DNA of 64,000 bases, from positions 85,280 through 149,279 of the forward strand of contig NZ_JABXKF010000184.1 in NCBI RefSeq assembly GCF_017115165.1, in the 5' to 3' direction. The notes beneath the pieces were generated by a model, which was not told where the DNA came from, did no database searches, and saw only the letters and a program-made list of their open reading frames with translations. This DNA comes from Nostoc sp. LPT (lineage in GTDB: Bacteria > Cyanobacteriota > Cyanobacteriia > Cyanobacteriales > Nostocaceae). This document shows positions 52,858 through 62,398 of this stretch, piece by piece. A program made the translations under genes and the position numbers. Each line of letters starts with the position of its first letter. The stretch's first letter is position 1.

Positions 52858-53211
52858 TTAAACATTACTATTGCTATGTTCTCGTTGTTCACTGCCATAC
52901 CAACGTTCAGCAAGTGCATTGAGTTGATGAAGGATTTCAATGAGTTCCTGGCCGCGTTCTGTAAGACCGTAAGTGACTTGAGGTGGGATAGTTGGTTCAT
53001 ACTGGCGATAAATAATTTCTGCTGCCTCAAGCATCCTCAGTCTTTCTGTCAGCACTTTGGTTGAGATGCCTTCTACTTGGCGCTTCAATGCACCAAAGCG
53101 AGTAGGCCCACTATTACACAACACCCACAGTATATACATTGTCCAGGGCCCTGTTAATAAGGACATCAAAATACTTATTGGGCAAGCATCAGGATTTTTA
53201 GAAGCAGACAT
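52858..53211 (-). CDS. HxlR-family transcriptional regulator
   Basis: A 117-residue winged-helix regulator from ATG 53211; a TTG five codons upstream is less likely. The HxlR signature is present: CPISILMSLLTGPWTMYILW near the N terminus, RFGALKRQVEGISTKVLTER in the recognition region, LRMLEAAEIIYRQ and VTYGLTERGQEL in the wing. HxlR/YodB-type regulators commonly sense quinones, aldehydes or oxidants and control a divergent oxidoreductase. Here the azoreductase gene is divergent, and two palindromes lie between the start codons. Confidence 0.88.
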   Translation of the reverse strand: MSASKNPDACPISILMSLLTGPWTMYILWVLCNSGPTRFGALKRQVEGISTKVLTERLRMLEAAEIIYRQYEPTIPPQVTYGLTERGQELIEILHQLNALAERWYGSEQREHSNSNV

Positions 53212-53236
53212 CGATAAGTTAGCCAAAATTATCCGG

Positions 53237-53290
53237 TAGTTACTTTATAGTAACTACTTTACTTTATTAACTAGTTACTTTTAGTATCTA
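53237..53290. promoter_or_regulatory. Two palindromic operator candidates between hxlR-like gene and azoR
   Basis: TAGTTACT-TTAT-AGTAACTA (53237-53256) is a perfect 8 bp inverted repeat. TAGTTACT-TTT-AGTATCTA (53272-53290) is a near copy starting 35 bp further. They lie 26 bp upstream of the regulator ATG and 70 bp upstream of azoR, as expected for HxlR-family sites. Confidence 0.7.
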
Positions 53291-53359
53291 ATGTAATGCT
53301 TTGAAATATAGACTTAAAAAAAGTAAAAGCAGAAATCCTAGTTAATCAGGAGATATTTG

Positions 53360-53977
53360 ATGGTAAACATTCTACATATTGATTCCAGCCCCCGTGGTGA
53401 ACGATCGCACTCCAGAGAATTATCCAAGGAATTCGTCAGTGCTTGGAAAGCAGCACATCCTGAAGATGCGATCGCTTATCGAGATTTAGGGCATTACCCA
53501 GTTCCTCACGTTGATGAAGCTTGGATTGCAGCATCATTTTCACCACCAGAAACCCATACTCCAGAGTTAGCTGAGGCAATCAGGATTTCTGACGAGTTAG
53601 TTGATGAATTTTTAGCTGCCGATCGCTACGTCTTTGGAGTGCCAATGTATAACTTTAATATACCTTCCACCTTAAAGGCTTACATTGACCAAATCGTTCG
53701 CCCTAACCGGACTTTTGTTTTAGATGCTCAAGGCTATAGAGGATTAGTCGAGGGTAAAAAGGCGGTTATCATTACAACTCGCGGCGGTGATTTTAGCGCA
53801 ACATCCCCTTTCATTGCTTATGATTTTCAAGAACCCTACCTGCGGGCAATTTTCGGTTTTATTGGGATTACAGACATTCAATTTATTAACGCTAATAGCC
53901 TGAATGAAGGTGATGCCCGTACCCAATCTCTATCAGAAGCAAGGGCAGCAATTCAAGATGCGATCGCCCACTGGTAA
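53360..53977 (+). CDS. azoR: FMN-dependent NADH-azoreductase
   Basis: A 205-residue flavodoxin-fold oxidoreductase from ATG 53360 with AGGAG 9 bases upstream. Motifs: NILHIDSSPRGERSHSRELS (FMN phosphate loop), ADRYVFGVPMYNFNIPSTLK and ITTRGGDFS. The family reduces azo compounds and, more relevantly, quinones by two-electron transfer, avoiding semiquinone stress. Divergent from an HxlR-type regulator with shared operators, so it is probably induced by electrophiles or oxidants. Confidence 0.92.
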   Translation: MVNILHIDSSPRGERSHSRELSKEFVSAWKAAHPEDAIAYRDLGHYPVPHVDEAWIAASFSPPETHTPELAEAIRISDELVDEFLAADRYVFGVPMYNFNIPSTLKAYIDQIVRPNRTFVLDAQGYRGLVEGKKAVIITTRGGDFSATSPFIAYDFQEPYLRAIFGFIGITDIQFINANSLNEGDARTQSLSEARAAIQDAIAHW

Positions 53978-54091
53978 TGTGATGCGGGCATTGGGCATTG
54001 GGTATGGAGAAGAGACAAGGTAGACAAGGAAGAGGGGGGAGACAAGGGAGAGACTTGTTCAAGAATTCTCCCCTGCTCCCCTGCCTCTTCT

Positions 54092-54736
54092 TCAGGGTGA
54101 CAACCGCTCAATATTCCAAGTGCCATTATCTAAACGGCTATAGAGCAAGCGATCGTGCAGACGGCTAGGGCGTCCTTGCCAAAACTCAATTTCTGTAGGA
54201 ATAACTCGTAAGCCTCCCCAATGAGGCGGTCGAAAAATCTCCTGATTTTTATATTTGCTTTGAAACTCCTGCAAGCGTCGCTCTAAGACTTCTCGGCTTT
54301 CTATCACCTCGCTTTGATTAGATACCCACGCACCCAGGCGACTGTTGGCAGGACGACTGTGAAAATACTGGTCAGACTCAGTTTCGGAAACTTTCTCCAC
54401 ATACCCCGAAATTCGGACTTGACGCTCCAGTTCTGCCCACCAAAAGACTAAAGCCGCCTGGGGGTTTTCTGCTAATTCTTGTCCTTTGTGACTGTTGTAG
54501 TTGGTAAAGAAGGTAAAGCCCCGTTCATCAAAATTCTTAAGCAGCACCATTCTGGCTGAAGGCTTACCGTCTGGTGTGGCTGTGGCAATGGTCATGGCAT
54601 TGGGTTCAGGGAGTTGTGCTGCTAGTGCCTGATCGAACCATTTTTTAAATTGGATAAAAGGATTGAGGTCTATTTCGAGTTCGCTCAAACCTTCCAAAGT
54701 GTAGTCTTTGCGAAGGTCAGCTACGGTTTTGTCCAT
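54092..54736 (-). CDS. pdxH: Pyridoxamine 5'-phosphate oxidase
   Basis: A 214-residue FMN enzyme of standard length. Motifs: LRKDYTLEGLSELEIDLNPF at the N terminus, ARMVLLKNFDERGFTFFTNY (FMN/substrate binding), GQELAENPQAALVFWW, RQVRISGYVEKVS and the C-terminal ending LHDRLLYSR...WNIERLSP, which is diagnostic. It oxidises PNP or PMP to pyridoxal 5'-phosphate. ATG 54736, antisense and monocistronic. Confidence 0.94.
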   Translation of the reverse strand: MDKTVADLRKDYTLEGLSELEIDLNPFIQFKKWFDQALAAQLPEPNAMTIATATPDGKPSARMVLLKNFDERGFTFFTNYNSHKGQELAENPQAALVFWWAELERQVRISGYVEKVSETESDQYFHSRPANSRLGAWVSNQSEVIESREVLERRLQEFQSKYKNQEIFRPPHWGGLRVIPTEIEFWQGRPSRLHDRLLYSRLDNGTWNIERLSP

Positions 54737-54874
54737 TGTGATTTGTTTCCTTGCTATCAGATACGCTTATATATATCTTTCTCAAAAATATCTATGATGA
54801 TGATCGGATGACGATCAGCGCCATCAAGAATTTTACAAACTCTCTCAAAGAATATCTAAAATAGGTTGCATAAA

Positions 54875-55981
54875 ATGCGCCGTTCGGCCTCCCTCCAACG
54901 TCTCTTAATTTATGGTCTGAGCGGTCCAGTTATCGCTCTCAATATCTGGCTACTAACCCTGCTTTTTCGCTATTTTCAGCATCCTATTACTGTCTTGAGC
55001 ATTGCGGCGATTCTGGCTTTTCTGCTAAATTACCCGGTTAAGTTCTTTGAACGTGCTCAGATCACGCGCACTCAGGCGGTAATCATAGTTTTACTGGCAA
55101 CATTAACGCTGCTTGGGATTCTGGGCGTCACCCTAGTGCCGTTGATTATTGACCAAACAATTCAACTGTTAAATAAGATTCCTGATTGGTTAGCCGGTAG
55201 TCAAGCAAACCTAGAGCAGTTTGAGATGCTGGCAAAGCAACGACGTTTGCCAATCGATCTGAGGGTTGTGAGCAGTCAAATCAATGCCAACATTCAGAAT
55301 GTGGTGCAACAGCTAGCTTCTGGTGCAGTAGGATTTGCTGGAACACTGCTTTCAGGATTACTTGACTTAGTGTTAGTAATTGTGCTTGCATTTTATATGC
55401 TTTTATATGGCGATCGCGTCTGGTATGGTCTGATCAATCTTTTGCCCTCTAACATTGGAGATCCCCTGACCACATCCTTGCGCTTAAACTTTCAGAATTT
55501 CTTCCTCAGCCAGCTGTTACTAGGATTGTTCATGGTGCTAACCCTGACACCAATTTTCTTAGTGATAAAGGTGCCTTTTGCCCTGTTGTTTGCCATATTA
55601 ATTGGTATCTCAGAACTCATTCCCTTTATCGGGGCGTCTCTGGGTATTGGTCTGGTGACGATTTTAGTGCTGCTGCAAAATTGGTGGTTGGCAGTTCAAG
55701 TTGCGATCGCGGCAATTCTCATGCAGCAGCTTAAAGATAACTTGTTAGCTCCCAGGTTACTCGGCAATTTTATCGGACTGAATCCCATTTGGATTTTTGT
55801 GTCTATTCTAATGGGATTTGAGATTGCTGGCTTGTTAGGGACACTTGTTGCTGTTCCGATTGCTGGTACTATTAAGGGCACTTTCGACGCTATTAAAAGC
55901 GGCAAGCCGAGTAATTTTGTCTCAACTGTCACTATTGCCCATGACTCACCTCCTGATCAAGGTGGCAGGGCAGGGGGATGA
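54875..55981 (+). CDS. AI-2E family transporter (permease)
   Basis: A 368-residue membrane protein from ATG 54875 (a TTG three codons upstream also fits). About eight hydrophobic segments with the family layout: two paired helices, a long soluble loop (about residues 90-140, IIDQTIQLLNKIPDWLAGSQ), then helices containing LAFYMLLYGDRVWYGLINLL, IGISELIPFIGASLGIGL and LMQQLKDNLLAPRLLGNFIG. The PFIGA and QQ-x-x-DN motifs are typical. Members move diverse substrates (AI-2, ions); the substrate here is unknown. Confidence 0.88.
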   Translation: MRRSASLQRLLIYGLSGPVIALNIWLLTLLFRYFQHPITVLSIAAILAFLLNYPVKFFERAQITRTQAVIIVLLATLTLLGILGVTLVPLIIDQTIQLLNKIPDWLAGSQANLEQFEMLAKQRRLPIDLRVVSSQINANIQNVVQQLASGAVGFAGTLLSGLLDLVLVIVLAFYMLLYGDRVWYGLINLLPSNIGDPLTTSLRLNFQNFFLSQLLLGLFMVLTLTPIFLVIKVPFALLFAILIGISELIPFIGASLGIGLVTILVLLQNWWLAVQVAIAAILMQQLKDNLLAPRLLGNFIGLNPIWIFVSILMGFEIAGLLGTLVAVPIAGTIKGTFDAIKSGKPSNFVSTVTIAHDSPPDQGGRAGG

Positions 55982-56110
55982 GGGGACAAGGGGACAAGGG
56001 GACAACAGGGAAATTATTGAACAAGTCTCTCCTTTGTCCCCCCTCTTCGTTGTCTACCTTGTCTCTTCTCCATGCCCAATGCCCAATGCCCAATGCCCAA
56101 AGTGAAAAGT
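55982..56110. repeat. Low-complexity spacer with (ATGCCCA)n heptamers
   Basis: GGGGACAAGGGGACAAGGGG tract followed by CTCCTTTGTCCCCCCTCTTC, then four CCAATGC heptamers at 56072-56100. The purine and pyrimidine parts can pair as a long hairpin. Confidence 0.6.
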
Positions 56111-56298
56111 TGCACAATCTAATCTCACAATTCACAATGGTGATCGATTACAAATTCTAGAGGATACTGCCAGCAGGCAATTTCTGAATAAAAGAAGCGC
56201 AAGCGAATGTATAAGGTACACGCTTTGCCAATAGTCAATTAGTTTAGTGTTGAATTTATAGTCTTTTGATTCTCATTAATTAAACTTAGAACCTGTTG

Positions 56299-57129
56299 AT
56301 GGAAGCTTCCGAGCTATTAGAAACAATCACATTTTTGATTTACCAAGCCGAGCAGGGGGAAATTGATCCTTGGGATGTCCAAGTGATTGAGGTGATTGAC
56401 CGCTATTTAGAACTGATGGCACCTGGGGCAATAACAAGAGGCTATGAAGCGGACTTGTCTCAATCTGGACAGGCATTTTTATCAGCATCAATGCTGGTAT
56501 TATTCAAGGCAAATACGTTGATGCAATTGTCAACAGTAGGAGATGCACAAGATGGTGTAGAGGATGATGCCCTATTGTCAGGTGAAGACGGTATATCACC
56601 TCAGGGTCATCGTCTACCCTTAGAACGGCAATTACGTCGTCGTCCAGCGGCGATGCCGCCACCAAAGCGTCGGGTGACTCTGCAAGAGTTAATTGAGCAA
56701 TTGCAGATTATGGCTAACCAACTCAAACTGGTAGAAAAAGTCAGCAAACCTATCCGTCCCAGGCGTCAACCTAGCGTCCAAAGTATGCGAGAGGCGCTGG
56801 AGTTAGCCCACCAGGAAAATCTGACAGAAGTCGCTGGAGAACTGGAGCAGGTATTGAAATTATCGACAAGAGAGCTAAGTTTAGAACAAAATTGGTTGAA
56901 TTTAGAACAACTTGTAGAATTATGGACTAAGACAAAGCTTCTCAACCAAAATGGGTCTGGACATGAGTCTAAACACAGTAACCTAGTTAGTGTTTTCTGG
57001 GCACTACTATTACTCTCGGCTCAATCGAAAGTAGAGCTATTTCAAGAGGACTTTTATGATGAAATAAAAATTCGCTTAATTAGAGATTCAGCTAATATTG
57101 GCAAACCTTTTGAGCATCCGATGAACTAA
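56299..57129 (+). CDS. scpA: Segregation and condensation protein A
   Basis: A 276-residue kleisin-family protein from ATG 56299. The N-terminal domain is typical: LLETITFLIYQAEQGEIDPW, then VQVIEVIDRYLELM and SGQAFLSASMLVLFKANTLM. A basic, low-complexity linker (RQLRRRPAAMPPPKRRVTLQ) leads to the C-terminal winged-helix-like region (HSNLVSVFWALLLLSAQSKV, then ELFQEDFYDEIKI). ScpA bridges SMC heads with ScpB in chromosome segregation. scpB is not adjacent, as usual in cyanobacteria. Confidence 0.88.
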   Translation: MEASELLETITFLIYQAEQGEIDPWDVQVIEVIDRYLELMAPGAITRGYEADLSQSGQAFLSASMLVLFKANTLMQLSTVGDAQDGVEDDALLSGEDGISPQGHRLPLERQLRRRPAAMPPPKRRVTLQELIEQLQIMANQLKLVEKVSKPIRPRRQPSVQSMREALELAHQENLTEVAGELEQVLKLSTRELSLEQNWLNLEQLVELWTKTKLLNQNGSGHESKHSNLVSVFWALLLLSAQSKVELFQEDFYDEIKIRLIRDSANIGKPFEHPMN

Positions 57130-57595
57130 GTCTACAGTTTCGTAAATTCGTGGTGAATTGAGGGTTTAAGTTTAAACGCAGAGGAGCGCAAAGTAGAACG
57201 CAGAGGAGCGCAAAGTTAGCTGTAGTCACATAGGTTAGGACAGTGTTGGTTGCTCAAAACCTTGAATTAACCGGGTTTTTACTCAGCACTTAGCACTCAG
57301 CACGGGCTAAACCTTAGCTATCCGCTAACAGCACTTTGCTATATTTATGGGGTTTTCCTCCTGGGTTTCAGCATAGCTGCTTCCTACCTTGTCATAGATT
57401 TTTGATTCAGCCCCAAAATCCGAGTAAATTGAAAAGATAAGCGATCGCTTGTCATCTAAGTATATCAATGGTTGTTATAACCACTAAATTCCTGTTATCC
57501 CTATTCTGGGGGATGACTTAGAGCAGAAATAAAAACTGATGATAAAGTATCACTCGATGAAAGTAAACTGGCTTGTGGTTGAGGAATAAATTTTT
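57130..57595. other. Spacer with direct repeat upstream of the pyrophosphorylase gene
   Basis: AACGCAGAGGAGCGCAAAGT occurs twice in tandem (about 57175-57220), and an ACTCAGCACTTAGCACTCAG heptamer tract lies at about 57282-57301. No gene seen. The last 100 bp, AT-rich, should hold the promoter of the following gene. Confidence 0.45.
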
Positions 57596-58765
57596 ATGAA
57601 AGCGATGATTCTCGCGGCTGGCAAGGGTACTCGCGTGCGTCCGATTACGTACACTATGCCCAAGCCGATGATGCCCATCCTGCAAAAGCCAGTGATGGAG
57701 TTTTTGCTAGAACTGTTACGCCATCATGGATTTGACCAGATTCTAGTCAATGTTAGTCATTTGGCTGAGGAAATAGAAAACTATTTCCGTGATGGTCAGC
57801 GATTTGGGGTGCAGATTGCCTATTCCTTTGAAGGGAAAATTGATGACGACGGTAAACTGGTGGGCGAAGCGATAGGTTCAGCTGGAGGGATGCGGCGCAT
57901 CCAAGACTTTTCACCGTTTTTTGATGATACCTTTGTAGTTTTATGTGGTGATGCTTTAATTGACTTGGATTTAACTGCGGCTGTTAAATGGCATAAATCC
58001 AAAGGAGCGATCGCTACCATTATCACTAAATCTGTACCCAAGGAAGAAGTTTCTAGCTATGGTGTGGTTGTGACTGACGAAGAGGGACGTGTCAAAGCTT
58101 TCCAAGAAAAACCTTCAACTGAAGAAGCCCTCAGCACCAACATCAACACAGGTATTTACATCTTTGAGCCAGAGGTTTTTAACTATATTCCCTCTAATGT
58201 CGAATATGACATTGGTAGCCAATTGTTTCCCAAATTGGTAGAAATCAAAGCCCCGTTTTACGCCATTCCTATGGACTTTGAATGGGTAGATATTGGTAAA
58301 GTCCCAGACTATTGGCGGGCGATTCGCGGTGTGCTGCTGGGTGAAATCAAAAATGTGCAAATTCCTGGTCATGAAGTCGCCCCCGGTATCTACACTGGCT
58401 TAAATGTTGCCGTCAATTGGGACAAAGTGGATATCACAGGCCCCGTTTACATTGGCGGGATGACGAGAATCGAAGACGGAGCTAAAATTGTCGGGCCAGC
58501 GATGATTGGCCCCAATTGTTGGATATGTAGTGGTGCAACAGTGGAAAACAGCGTAATTTTTGAATGGTCGCGCCTAGGCCCTGGAGTCCGGTTAGTCGAT
58601 AAGCTGGTATTTGGACGTTATTGCGTAGATAAAACTGGCGCTGCGATCGATGTTCAAGCGGCTGCTTTAGACTGGCTGATTACCGATGCCCGTCAAACAG
58701 TGCCATCACATACACCTGTTGAGCGACAAGCGATAGAGGAATTGTTGGGGACAAATACAAATTAG
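57596..58765 (+). CDS. NDP-sugar pyrophosphorylase (mannose-1-P guanylyltransferase-like)
   Basis: A 389-residue enzyme with two domains. The N-terminal nucleotidyltransferase has MILAAGKGTRVRPITYTMPK (residues 4-23), VVLCGDALIDLDL (metal Asp) and FQEKPS. The C-terminal third is a left-handed beta-helix of hexapeptides (VYIGGMTRIEDGAKIVGPAM, then IGPNCWICSGATVENSVIFE). This plan fits GDP-mannose or glucose-1-P pyrophosphorylases of cell-surface polysaccharide synthesis; the nucleotide cannot be read from sequence. ATG 57596. Confidence 0.85.
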   Translation: MKAMILAAGKGTRVRPITYTMPKPMMPILQKPVMEFLLELLRHHGFDQILVNVSHLAEEIENYFRDGQRFGVQIAYSFEGKIDDDGKLVGEAIGSAGGMRRIQDFSPFFDDTFVVLCGDALIDLDLTAAVKWHKSKGAIATIITKSVPKEEVSSYGVVVTDEEGRVKAFQEKPSTEEALSTNINTGIYIFEPEVFNYIPSNVEYDIGSQLFPKLVEIKAPFYAIPMDFEWVDIGKVPDYWRAIRGVLLGEIKNVQIPGHEVAPGIYTGLNVAVNWDKVDITGPVYIGGMTRIEDGAKIVGPAMIGPNCWICSGATVENSVIFEWSRLGPGVRLVDKLVFGRYCVDKTGAAIDVQAAALDWLITDARQTVPSHTPVERQAIEELLGTNTN

Positions 58766-58915
58766 GGAATGGGGCATGGGGCATGAGGAGTGGGGAAGAT
58801 GAGGGAGACAAGGGGATAAGAGGTGAGAACTTGCAACAAGTCTTTCTCCTTGTCCCCAAGTCCTTTTCCCAATACCCAATGCCCAATGCCCAATGCCCAA
58901 TTCCCAATCCTAACT
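58766..58915. repeat. Low-complexity spacer with heptamers between convergent genes
   Basis: GGGGCATGGGGCATGAGGAG and GAGACAAGGGGATAAGAGG-like purine runs, then TTGTCCCCAAGTCC and (CCCAATG)n at 58868-58905. Confidence 0.6.
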
Positions 58916-60925
58916 ATTTAAGTACGTATATCTTCTAAGACTCTGCTCGTAGGTTTGCAGTAGTCGTTGAGATTCCGCTAAGGTAATGCGCTTTTCTTCT
59001 AATGCTTTCTCGCAGCGCTGGCGAATGTTTTCCACCATATCTTCGGAGTCATACTGAACGTAGCTTACTACTTCGCTCATGGTGTCACCTTTGACAACGT
59101 GTTCAATTTGGTAGCCTTTGGGCGTTAATTGGATGTGAACGGCGTTGGTGTCACCAAACAGGTTGTGCAAATTGCCCATGATTTCTTGGTAAGCTCCATT
59201 CAAAAACATCCCCAAATAATAGGGTTCTCCTGGCTTGTAGGTATGCAACTCTAAAACCGATTTGACATCACGTAGGTCTATAAAGCGGTCGATTTTACCA
59301 TCACTGTCGCAAGTGAGGTCTGCTAAAATTCCTCGCCGCGTTGGTTCTTCAGCCAAACGATGGATTGGCATGATCGGAAATAGCTGGTCAATCGCCCAGC
59401 AATCTGGTGCTGATTGGAACACTGACATATTGACGTAGTAGATGGAAGCCATAATTTTTTCTAGGTCTTCCAGTTCATCTGGTACGTATTCTTGCTGTCT
59501 AGTAATGTTAAGAATTTTTTGACAACAAGCCCAGTAGAGGCGTTCAGCTTTGGCTCGTTCTCTGAGGCGTAAAATTCCTAAGTTAAACCGACTGATGGCT
59601 TCTTCTTTGAATTGTGCAGCGTCGTGGTATAACTCTTGGTAATTTTCTTGGTTGATGGATTGAAAGCTTTCCCAAAGATAATTAATAATTGGGGATTCTC
59701 CCTCTTGTGGAGGTTCTGGTGGATTCAGGGGGACATCACTGGTACTGAGAACGTCGAAAATCAGCACCGACTGATGAGAAGCGATCGCTCGTCCACTTTC
59801 ACTAATCAGTGTTGGTACGGTAATATCCCGTTCAGCACAGGTATCTTTTAACTCTGCCACGATGTCGTTGGCATAGTTCTGCATGTTGTAATTTTTGGAT
59901 GCATAGAAGTTGGTTTGGGAGCCATCATAATCTACGCCCAAGCCGCCACCAACATCAAGGTATTTCATATCTGCTCCCAGCATTGCCAATTCTACATAAA
60001 TGCGGCTGGCTTCTTGGATGGCATCTTTAATCACATTAATGGCAGAGATTTGTGAGCCGATGTGGAAGTGCATTAACTGCAAAGAATCGAGCAGGTTAGC
60101 TTCCCGTAACTTGTCAACAGCCTCGATTACTTCAGGCATTGTCAAACCAAATTTAGCGCGATCGCCACTAGAGGCTCCCCAACGTCCCATGCCTTGGGTA
60201 CTGAGTTTAGCACGAACTCCTAATATTGGTTTAATACTTAACTGGCGATTGGCATCGATCACCAAATCAACTTCTTCAATCTGTTCTAAGACGATAATTG
60301 GTGTTTGCCCTAGTCTTTGGGCTAACATTGCCGTTTCGATGTATTCTCGGTCTTTGTAGCCGTTGCAAACTAACAATGCTCCTGGTGTATCCAACACAGC
60401 TAGAGCAATCATTAATTCTGGCTTGGAACCGGCTTCTAAACCAAATTGATGGGGTTTGCCAAATTTCACTAAATCCTCAATCAAATGCCGTTCTTGATTG
60501 CATTTAACGGGAAACACGCCACGGTAGACACCAGGGTAATTATAGCGAGCGATCGCTTTGGCAAAACAAGCGTTCAACCGCTCAATCCGGTCTTCCAAAA
60601 TATCGGAAAAGCGAATCAACATGGGAAGTCCCAAGTTGCGCTGCTTCATGGCGTTGACCAATTCAAACAAGTCAAGAGATCCCCCGCGATCGCCCTTGGG
60701 TGCTACGGTCACGTGTCCAGCAGCGCTAATGGAAAAATAAGGTTGTCCCCATCCTTCAATGCGGTACAAGGCTTCGCTATCCTCAATTTTCCAGGAGCGA
60801 GGTAAATCTCCTGTGGTAGGACTCGGTGGTAACAGCTTTTTGTGCTTATGATTTTTCACTTCTTTTTGTCCATTGGACGGTACTGGTACCACCTCGTCAG
60901 ATGTAGCAGTTGAGTCAACACCCAT
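58910..60925 (-). CDS. speA: Biosynthetic arginine decarboxylase
   Basis: A 671-residue PLP enzyme of fold III, standard length. PLP Lys is K141 in FPVKCNQERHLIEDLVKFG. Further motifs: LQLMHFHIGSQISAINVIKD, LDVGGGLGVDYDGSQTNFYA (PLP phosphate), ISESGRAIASHQSVLIFDV and the C-terminal YYLGMFLNGAYQEIMGNLHN. It makes agmatine from arginine for polyamine synthesis. A poorly conserved 45-residue N-terminal extension is charged. ATG 60925. Confidence 0.95.
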   Translation of the reverse strand: MGVDSTATSDEVVPVPSNGQKEVKNHKHKKLLPPSPTTGDLPRSWKIEDSEALYRIEGWGQPYFSISAAGHVTVAPKGDRGGSLDLFELVNAMKQRNLGLPMLIRFSDILEDRIERLNACFAKAIARYNYPGVYRGVFPVKCNQERHLIEDLVKFGKPHQFGLEAGSKPELMIALAVLDTPGALLVCNGYKDREYIETAMLAQRLGQTPIIVLEQIEEVDLVIDANRQLSIKPILGVRAKLSTQGMGRWGASSGDRAKFGLTMPEVIEAVDKLREANLLDSLQLMHFHIGSQISAINVIKDAIQEASRIYVELAMLGADMKYLDVGGGLGVDYDGSQTNFYASKNYNMQNYANDIVAELKDTCAERDITVPTLISESGRAIASHQSVLIFDVLSTSDVPLNPPEPPQEGESPIINYLWESFQSINQENYQELYHDAAQFKEEAISRFNLGILRLRERAKAERLYWACCQKILNITRQQEYVPDELEDLEKIMASIYYVNMSVFQSAPDCWAIDQLFPIMPIHRLAEEPTRRGILADLTCDSDGKIDRFIDLRDVKSVLELHTYKPGEPYYLGMFLNGAYQEIMGNLHNLFGDTNAVHIQLTPKGYQIEHVVKGDTMSEVVSYVQYDSEDMVENIRQRCEKALEEKRITLAESQRLLQTYEQSLRRYTYLNS

Positions 60926-61082
60926 TTCTTCCTAACCTCTGTTTTTCACCCACGAGTTAACAATTTAGCGCATTCATCTAGGAACGTATATGCACCCAAG
61001 GATAATTTCTGAGATAAACTCTGATTGGTCAAAAGTCGTATGTCATTAGTCATTGGTCATTAGTCATTAGTGCAAAACCCTT

Positions 61083-61110
61083 GGACAAAGGACAAAGGAC
61101 AAAGGACAAT
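61083..61110 (+). repeat. Heptamer tandem repeat (GGACAAA)n
   Basis: Four units of GGACAAA lie 40 bp upstream of ndk, following CATTAGTCATTGGTCATTAG at about 61040-61066. Confidence 0.7.
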
Positions 61111-61149
61111 TGACTAGATAAAAACTTTATTAAGCTTTGGGAGATAGCA

Positions 61150-61599
61150 ATGGAGCGCACATTCTTAGCAATTAAGCCTGATGGAGTCCAGCGGGGATTA
61201 GTGGGAGAAATTATCCGTCGCTTTGAAACTAAAGGTTTTACCCTAGTAGGTTTAAAGTTACTGAAAGTCAGTCGGGAATTGGCTGAACAACACTATGGTG
61301 TTCACCGAGAACGTCCCTTTTTTGGTGGTCTAGTGGAATTTATCACTTCTAGCCCAGTGGTAGCGATGGTATGGGAAGGAGATGGCGTTATTGCATCTGC
61401 CAGAAAGATTATTGGTGCGACAAACCCTTTAACAGCAGAACCGGGAACGATTCGCGGCGATTTTGGACTGAATATTGGTCGCAACTTAATTCACGGTTCT
61501 GATGCTCCAGAAACCGCGCAACAGGAAGTAGCCTTATGGTTTAAGGATGAAGAATTGGTTAGTTGGCAACCACACTTAACGCCTTGGTTGCACGAGTAA
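61150..61599 (+). CDS. ndk: Nucleoside diphosphate kinase
   Basis: A 149-residue enzyme of canonical length. The N terminus is RTFLAIKPDGVQRGLVGEII, the catalytic histidine is H115 in RNLIHGSDAPETA, preceded by GTIRGDFGLNIG. It balances NTP pools by ping-pong phosphate transfer through the histidine. ATG 61150 with GGGAG 9 bases upstream. Confidence 0.96.
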   Translation: MERTFLAIKPDGVQRGLVGEIIRRFETKGFTLVGLKLLKVSRELAEQHYGVHRERPFFGGLVEFITSSPVVAMVWEGDGVIASARKIIGATNPLTAEPGTIRGDFGLNIGRNLIHGSDAPETAQQEVALWFKDEELVSWQPHLTPWLHE

Positions 61600-61675
61600 G
61601 ATATTAGGGACTGGGGACTGGGTACTGGGGACTTGGAATTAGTTATTTCCCCCTGCCCCCTGCCCCCTGCTCTTT

Positions 61676-62398
61676 TTATTTTGAGACTTCGCTCTTTTCC
61701 GGCTCTACTTGGGGTAATTCAGTATTAACACGCTTAGAAAATCCCCAGCCTAAAATCAGGAAGATGGCAGCAATCATGATCCATTCTGGTGGAACTAAGC
61801 TATCGTTGACCACTTTTAACAACAAGCGTAAGCCCACCAAGGCCACAGTTACATAGCCTGCATCTTCTAGGTTTTCATATTCGTCTAGCCAACGGATAAA
61901 CAATCCCGCCATGAATCGCAGCGTAATAATACCAATTGTTGCACCCGTTAACACTAGCCATTTTTCTTGAGAAACTGCGATCGCAGTTGTCACGCTATCC
62001 AAAGAAAATGCCAAATCTGTAAATGCAATCACGGGTATTGCTTGCAACAATGAATTAAAACGCGGGCCGTGATGGTGCTCGTCTTTGGATTCTTCTGAGG
62101 TAAAGTGTTGGAATACCAGCCACAGCAGATAAGCAGCGCCCAATAATTCAAATTGCCAGAATTGTTGTACCCAAGTGGCAGTGAGAATCAGGGTGATTCG
62201 CAGCACATAAGCAACGACTAAACCAAAGTTCAAAGCTTTACGCTCAAGTTCCTTGTCTTCCAACCCTTTTGCGATCGCAGCCAAGGCGATGGCATTGTCG
62301 GCAGATAACAGCGCCTCTAAAAGCACCAGGATCACCAGAACTATAAGGGCTTCAAGGCTAAAATGAAAGTCGAGGTAATCAAAAATTTGGTCTAGCAT
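61676..62398 (-). CDS. TerC family integral membrane protein
   Basis: A 240-residue protein with seven or so membrane helices. TerC hallmarks are acidic residues within helices: LLEALLSADNAIALAAIAKG near residues 27-46 and IAFTDLAFSLDSVTTAIAVS near 123-142, both metal-binding-like. A His/Glu-rich loop (SEESKDEHHHGP) separates the halves. Related proteins act in manganese export or metal loading during membrane protein assembly; the ion is not determined here. Tail to tail with ndk. Confidence 0.88.
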   Translation of the reverse strand: MLDQIFDYLDFHFSLEALIVLVILVLLEALLSADNAIALAAIAKGLEDKELERKALNFGLVVAYVLRITLILTATWVQQFWQFELLGAAYLLWLVFQHFTSEESKDEHHHGPRFNSLLQAIPVIAFTDLAFSLDSVTTAIAVSQEKWLVLTGATIGIITLRFMAGLFIRWLDEYENLEDAGYVTVALVGLRLLLKVVNDSLVPPEWIMIAAIFLILGWGFSKRVNTELPQVEPEKSEVSK

